Source: [Enterobacter] lignolyticus SCF1 (GTDB lineage Bacteria; Pseudomonadota; Gammaproteobacteria; Enterobacterales; Enterobacteriaceae). Taken from it: DNA of 64,000 nt. Both the position numbers and the translations under genes were made by a program. Positions 60,291-64,000 of this stretch are shown in pieces. The stretch's first letter is position 1, and every line of letters begins with the position of its first letter. The notes below the pieces were generated by a model. That model had not been told where the DNA came from. It ran no database searches and saw only the letters and a list, made by a program, of their open reading frames with translations. The DNA is taken from NCBI RefSeq assembly GCF_000164865.1, contig NC_014618.1, positions 2,356,001 to 2,420,000 of the forward strand, written 5' to 3'.

Positions 60291-61742
60291 TTAGCATAGC
60301 GGCTTAACGGCGGCGCGCATCCCCTGTGTTAAAATGGCGTCAAGATCGGCGGCGACCTGCCCGACCAGCCCATTCACCAGCGTCAGATCCTGCTCCCAGT
60401 GCGCCTGCACGCAGAGCACAGCTTCAACCAGCGTCACGGTGTTGATCTGCTTGTCGCGGTGCAGGCTCCACAGCTGCTGATAGCGTTCAATCCAGTCGGC
60501 ATCATCCTGTACCGGATAGCTTTCACCGCTGCGCTCAGCGCGATAGAAGGCAATCAATGCCGCCAGTGCAAAGGTCAGACGAGCCGGTAATTTACCGCTT
60601 GCCGCCTGCCCTGCCAGCAGCTGAGGTAAAATACGGGTGCGGTATTTCGTCATCCCGTTCAGCGCGATAGACAGCAGCTGATGCTTAATATACGGGTTAC
60701 GGAATCGGCCGGTCACCGCGCTGGCGAACGACTCCAGCTCATCGCGCGGCAGGTCCAGCACCGGAATAATTTCCTGGTAGATGGCTTTCTCGACAAAAGC
60801 GCAAATATCGCTGTCGTTCATGGCCTCACCGACGGTATCCAGCCCGGCCAGGAATGCGACCGGCACCAGCGCGGTGTGCGCGCCGTTAAGAATAGCCACC
60901 TTCCGCTCTTTGTACGGTTTGATGTCGTCAACAATCAGCACGTTAAGCGGGTACTTATCCAGACGAAGCTCGCGGGCGAGCGTTTTCGGCCCCTGAATAA
61001 CAAACAGATAGAAATGCTCTGCGGTATCCAGAAAACCGTCTTTATATCCCAGTCCGTTCTCAAGCTGGGCCGCTTCATCACGCGGGTAGCCAGTGACGAT
61101 ACGGTCAACCAGCGTCGAACAGAAGGTATTGGCCGTGCTTAGCCAGGCCACAAATGCCGCCGGAAGCGCCCACTCCTGCGCGTAGCGCAGCACCAGTTCG
61201 CGCAGCGCGTCGCCGTTGTAGTCAATCAGCTCGCACGGGACGATAACCCAGCCCTTATCGGCGTCGCCGTTGAAATAGCTAAAACGTTCGAACAGCAGGC
61301 GAGTTAACTTTGCCGGGTAGCTTACCGCCGGCGCATCCTCAAACGTGTCGCCTGCGTGATAGCTGATTCCCGCTTCTGTAGTGTTGGAAAACACAAAACG
61401 CATCTGCGGGTTATGCGCCAGTTTGAGAAATTCAGCGTAATCGGTGTAGGCGCTGATTTCACGGTTTACGCTGCGGATCAGGCGCGCGTCGCTGACCGCC
61501 TCGCCCTTTTCATTCAGCCCGCGAATAATTGTGGTGTACAGACCGTCCTGCGTGCTCAGCGACGGCGGAAACGCGCTCTCAATCGGGCGAACGATAACCA
61601 CACCGGCATTCAGGTCGGTATGTTCATTCAACAGGTCAATCTGCCAGTCGACAAAAGCGCGGAGAAAGTTACCCTCACCGAACTGGATAACGCGTTCCGG
61701 GTACTGCGCACCGGGAAAATCACGGCGGTTTAGTGTGTTCAC
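60291..61742 (-). CDS. uxaB: Tagaturonate reductase (altronate oxidoreductase)
   Basis: UxaB, 483 residues as in E. coli, reduces D-tagaturonate to D-altronate with NADH in galacturonate breakdown. The start is a GTG at 61742 behind AAGGAA, giving NTLNRRDFPGAQYPERV, the family N-terminus; the longer open frame is not supported. The conserved block ILNGAHTALVPVAF lies near residue 313. An ExuR-type half site may lie at 61782-61794 (ATTGGTATAATAA), which is weak. Confidence 0.95.
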   Translation of the reverse strand: MNTLNRRDFPGAQYPERVIQFGEGNFLRAFVDWQIDLLNEHTDLNAGVVIVRPIESAFPPSLSTQDGLYTTIIRGLNEKGEAVSDARLIRSVNREISAYTDYAEFLKLAHNPQMRFVFSNTTEAGISYHAGDTFEDAPAVSYPAKLTRLLFERFSYFNGDADKGWVIVPCELIDYNGDALRELVLRYAQEWALPAAFVAWLSTANTFCSTLVDRIVTGYPRDEAAQLENGLGYKDGFLDTAEHFYLFVIQGPKTLARELRLDKYPLNVLIVDDIKPYKERKVAILNGAHTALVPVAFLAGLDTVGEAMNDSDICAFVEKAIYQEIIPVLDLPRDELESFASAVTGRFRNPYIKHQLLSIALNGMTKYRTRILPQLLAGQAASGKLPARLTFALAALIAFYRAERSGESYPVQDDADWIERYQQLWSLHRDKQINTVTLVEAVLCVQAHWEQDLTLVNGLVGQVAADLDAILTQGMRAAVKPLC

Positions 61743-61903
61743 AGTCGAGTTCCTTCGTAGGTTGGTCATACAGCCTTTGTTATTGGTATAATAACTTATC
61801 AGACTTTTGAACCATAAACCCCTGTTTTGATCAAACACTCCGCCGCTTTCTGCGCGATCAACCCGACATTCCCATCCTCCGTGCAGCGGCCACATTGCCG
61901 CAA

Positions 61904-62314
61904 TCACTGAATACCGTTGTAGCCATCAAGGTAGGTATCCTTTAAGGTCTGTCCCCACAGCGCCGCGGCCCGTTCATCGGGGTCCATCGGCGTTTTATGA
62001 TCTTTGAGGTTCATAAACGACTGGTTCCATACGGTAGATTTGACCGCCGACTGATAAATGTCGTCAGCGAAACGCATCGCCTGTTCCTTGCTAACGCCTC
62101 TGGATTTCGCGTCCTGCCCCTGTTTATAAATCTTCTGGTAAACGGGTAAGTTGAGTTTTGCGGTATAGGTTGGACTCGACACATAGTTCCCTCCGGTCAT
62201 CGTCGGATCGTGCCGGGCAAAATACATCGAGTGGCGCTCAGGTGATGTCTGTGTGACGCATCCCGCGAGGATAAGAGACAGAAATATTCCCGTCATAACT
62301 TTTGTTTTTTTCAT
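61904..62314 (-). CDS. Exc2-like lipoprotein
   Basis: A 136-residue lipoprotein with the lipobox LILAGC near residue 19. The body (SPERHSMYFARHDPTMTGGNY, AKLNLPVYQKIYKQGQDAK) resembles the Exc2 family, named after a plasmid entry-exclusion lipoprotein, which also occurs on enterobacterial chromosomes. No plasmid genes are near, so an exclusion role is not implied. Confidence 0.72.
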   Translation of the reverse strand: MKKTKVMTGIFLSLILAGCVTQTSPERHSMYFARHDPTMTGGNYVSSPTYTAKLNLPVYQKIYKQGQDAKSRGVSKEQAMRFADDIYQSAVKSTVWNQSFMNLKDHKTPMDPDERAAALWGQTLKDTYLDGYNGIQ

Positions 62315-62368
62315 TCTTTTCCCTTTTATAAATAATCCACCCTATTAAAGTACCGTGTTTCACGCTAA

Positions 62369-62722
62369 CTAGCGGCCCAGGCAAGTCCAGTCCGGTAACT
62401 TATTCGCCTTCCTCAGCCAATACTGATAAGCCGCCATCACTATCCCGAAAAGCCCTCCGGCCAGACAGGTCCTGGCAATGGCTTCAGCAGCAGATGTGCC
62501 TTCGCTTTGCCAGATTGACAACCACATGAAAATCCCCCACAGCGGGCCGAAACTCAGGCTCATCAGCAGAAAGTTCTGCCAGAAGGGAACAAAAGGTAAA
62601 GGCGGTATCCGGAACCCCATTTTCCACAACAGGCGCAGTAAAGGCGGAGCATAGCTGCTGCGCCACATTTTCTTGCTGTCCATGAGGGTAAGAGCGCGTT
62701 GTTTTCTGTCCTCAAATGACAT
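62369..62722 (-). CDS. DUF6404-type small membrane protein
   Basis: A 117-residue protein with two membrane helices (about 48-70 and 84-102) and a basic N-terminus. The start ATG 62722 follows an AGGAGG site. It resembles the DUF6404 family; function unknown. Confidence 0.72.
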   Translation of the reverse strand: MSFEDRKQRALTLMDSKKMWRSSYAPPLLRLLWKMGFRIPPLPFVPFWQNFLLMSLSFGPLWGIFMWLSIWQSEGTSAAEAIARTCLAGGLFGIVMAAYQYWLRKANKLPDWTCLGR

Positions 62723-62883
62723 ATATCCTCCTGACATAGGTCAACTCACCGAAAATAAATAAGCCAGGAGCCAGAAAATGAAGAAATACACTTCCGGCGA
62801 TTTCCTGGCTCACAATTCCTATTATTGTATCGGGACTATCCGGCAGAATATGCCTACCAGATTTAGGAAACACCGGACGAAGG

Positions 62884-63411
62884 TTATAAGAGTTTATAAA
62901 ACACCGAGGTCGCGCTCATTTCACCGTCCGGCATCAGCGCAAAACGCGGAATCTCCCCGACTTTCTGCCAGCCGCAGCGCTGATAAAAAATCTCGGCGCC
63001 GCTGCCGGTCGCGGTATCCAGCACCAGCACGCTCTTCTCACGCTCCCGCGCCAGCTGTTCCAGCGCCGCCATCAGCGCGCGGGCGGTACCCTGCCGTCGT
63101 CCGCGAGAGTGAACCAGCAATTTGGCGACTTCGCCCCGGTGCGGTTGATTTTCCGGCATCGCCGTAATTAACTGTACGGCACCGGAAATCAGGCCGTCGC
63201 CATCCTCCGCCACCAGCAGCAGCCGCTCACCGGCATCCACGCTGTCGGCGACGTCGAGCCAGAAGGCGCGCGCGGTGTCAGGATGGAAAGGCAGCATAAA
63301 GCTGACGGACGCGCCGCCGTTGACGCAGTCTGCCAGTACGGCGGCCAGTGGGTCCAGACGGTCGCGGATCTCCGCGCCAGAGAGGAGTAAAAGAGAGTGA
63401 GATGTCGTCAT
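62884..63411 (-). CDS. GNAT family N-acetyltransferase
   Basis: A 175-residue acetyltransferase. The acetyl-CoA loop is in LLVHSRGRRQGTARALMAAL near residue 95, followed by the GAEIFYQRCGWQKVGEIPRFAL block near 138 usual for amino-group acetyltransferases. The substrate is unknown. Confidence 0.87.
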   Translation of the reverse strand: MTTSHSLLLLSGAEIRDRLDPLAAVLADCVNGGASVSFMLPFHPDTARAFWLDVADSVDAGERLLLVAEDGDGLISGAVQLITAMPENQPHRGEVAKLLVHSRGRRQGTARALMAALEQLAREREKSVLVLDTATGSGAEIFYQRCGWQKVGEIPRFALMPDGEMSATSVFYKLL

Positions 63412-63506
63412 GCTGAGGCTCCAGTATCGGGTCTCTCAGCACTATTAACTTAACATTTGAGTAACACAAGCGCGGGCGTCATAGCGTTTACTTATCGCCA
63501 CAGCGA

Positions 63507-64000
63507 TCAAAACACCGAACGGCCAAGACGCTGGGTCAGCCGCTCGAGTACCGCGATTCCGGCCAGCGAATTCCCCGCCTCATCAAGCTGCGGGCTCCAG
63601 ACCGCAATCGCCATTTCATGGGGAACGATAGCCACAATACCGCCGCCCACGCCCGATTTCGCCGGCAGCCCGACGCGCCAGGCAAACTCACCCGCGTTCT
63701 GATACATACCGCAGGTCGCCATCAGCGCGTTCACCTGCCGCGACTGCAGCGGCGTAATAATCGCCTGCTCGTGGCGCGGCGAACGCCCCTGGTTTGCCAG
63801 AAAGAGAAACGTCTGTGCCAGTTCGCTACAGCTCATCTTCAGCGCGCAGTAATGGAAGTAGTTCTGCAGCACGGTGGCGACATCGTTATGAAAGTTGCCG
63901 AACGATTTCATTAGCCAGGCAATGGCCGCATTTCGGGCGGAATGGTCGAACTCCGAACGGGCGACCACCGCGTCATAGGCGATATCACCGACACCGGAAA
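63507..64000 (-). CDS. glsB: Glutaminase B (5' part beyond window)
   Basis: The C-terminal 164 residues of a serine-dependent glutaminase that hydrolyses glutamine to glutamate and ammonia. The conserved segments LPAKSGVGGGIVA and CSELAQTFLFLANQG match GlsB (YneH) of E. coli, which is also near uxaB. The frame is open to the window edge, so the start is not visible. Confidence 0.9.
   Translation of the reverse strand, partial: SGVGDIAYDAVVARSEFDHSARNAAIAWLMKSFGNFHNDVATVLQNYFHYCALKMSCSELAQTFLFLANQGRSPRHEQAIITPLQSRQVNALMATCGMYQNAGEFAWRVGLPAKSGVGGGIVAIVPHEMAIAVWSPQLDEAGNSLAGIAVLERLTQRLGRSVF

Noticed and set aside
61743..61907. N-terminal extension of uxaB
   Set aside because: The GTG at 61742 has a good ribosome site and matches the family N-terminus; the extension covers the promoter region.
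1..64000. Search for CRISPR arrays, tRNA or rRNA genes and insertion sequences
   Set aside because: No regularly spaced repeats, no tRNA- or rRNA-like sequence and no transposase frame were recognised by eye.

Overview
The window is from a chromosome of the Enterobacteriaceae, close to the E. coli / Enterobacter / Kosakonia type. Most genes are recognisable counterparts of E. coli terminus genes (opgD, ydcF, aldA, fumC, tus, rstBA, folM, ydgI, ydgH, pntAB, trg, uspE-fnr-ogt-smrA, tqsA-mdtJI-ydgD-asr, digH, tam, yneE, uxaB, glsB), arranged in blocks that are shuffled relative to E. coli. The genus cannot be fixed from the sequence alone. A motile lineage is suggested by trg with a sigma-28-like promoter.

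The window is the replication terminus. It holds tus, two Tus-binding Ter sites facing opposite ways (11125-11140 and 60228-60243), a dif site between them (43805-43832), four 13-bp matches to the MatP site matS (6013, 28048, 37787, 48896), and two KOPS-like octamers pointing toward dif. The two Ter sites are oriented so that forks may enter the 49-kb interval but not leave it.

Layout: 0-6 kb, aminotransferase, orphan solute-binding protein, diguanylate cyclase, opgD, O-methyltransferase. 6-24 kb, ydcF, aldA, fumC, tus, the RstBA two-component system, folM, transport and envelope genes, the proton-translocating transhydrogenase pntAB, leuE, frmA and the chemoreceptor trg. 24-28 kb, uspE, fnr, ogt, smrA. 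28-36 kb, efflux pump, tqsA, the spermidine exporter mdtJI, a GGDEF-EAL protein, ydgD, ydgU and asr (with a RstA box). 36-43.7 kb, M32 peptidase, envelope proteins, digH, an EAL-HDOD protein, a methyltransferase.

From 43.8 to 46.8 kb lies a decayed filamentous prophage inserted at dif. It keeps a secretin (pIV-like), a zot/pI-like assembly ATPase without its Walker A end, a terminator, and a pair of inverted dif-like sites built like the folded attP of CTX-type phages. This is the most unusual part of the window.

From 47 to 64 kb: a Tet-like efflux gene with its TetR regulator, a PACE-type efflux gene with a divergent LysR regulator, a four-gene archaic (spore coat U) chaperone-usher fimbrial operon, an NAD-type glutamate dehydrogenase, tam, a 32-residue membrane protein antisense to the tam end, acetyltransferases, yneE, the second Ter site, uxaB, small envelope proteins and the 3' part of glsB. 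No rRNA, tRNA, CRISPR array or insertion sequence was recognised.
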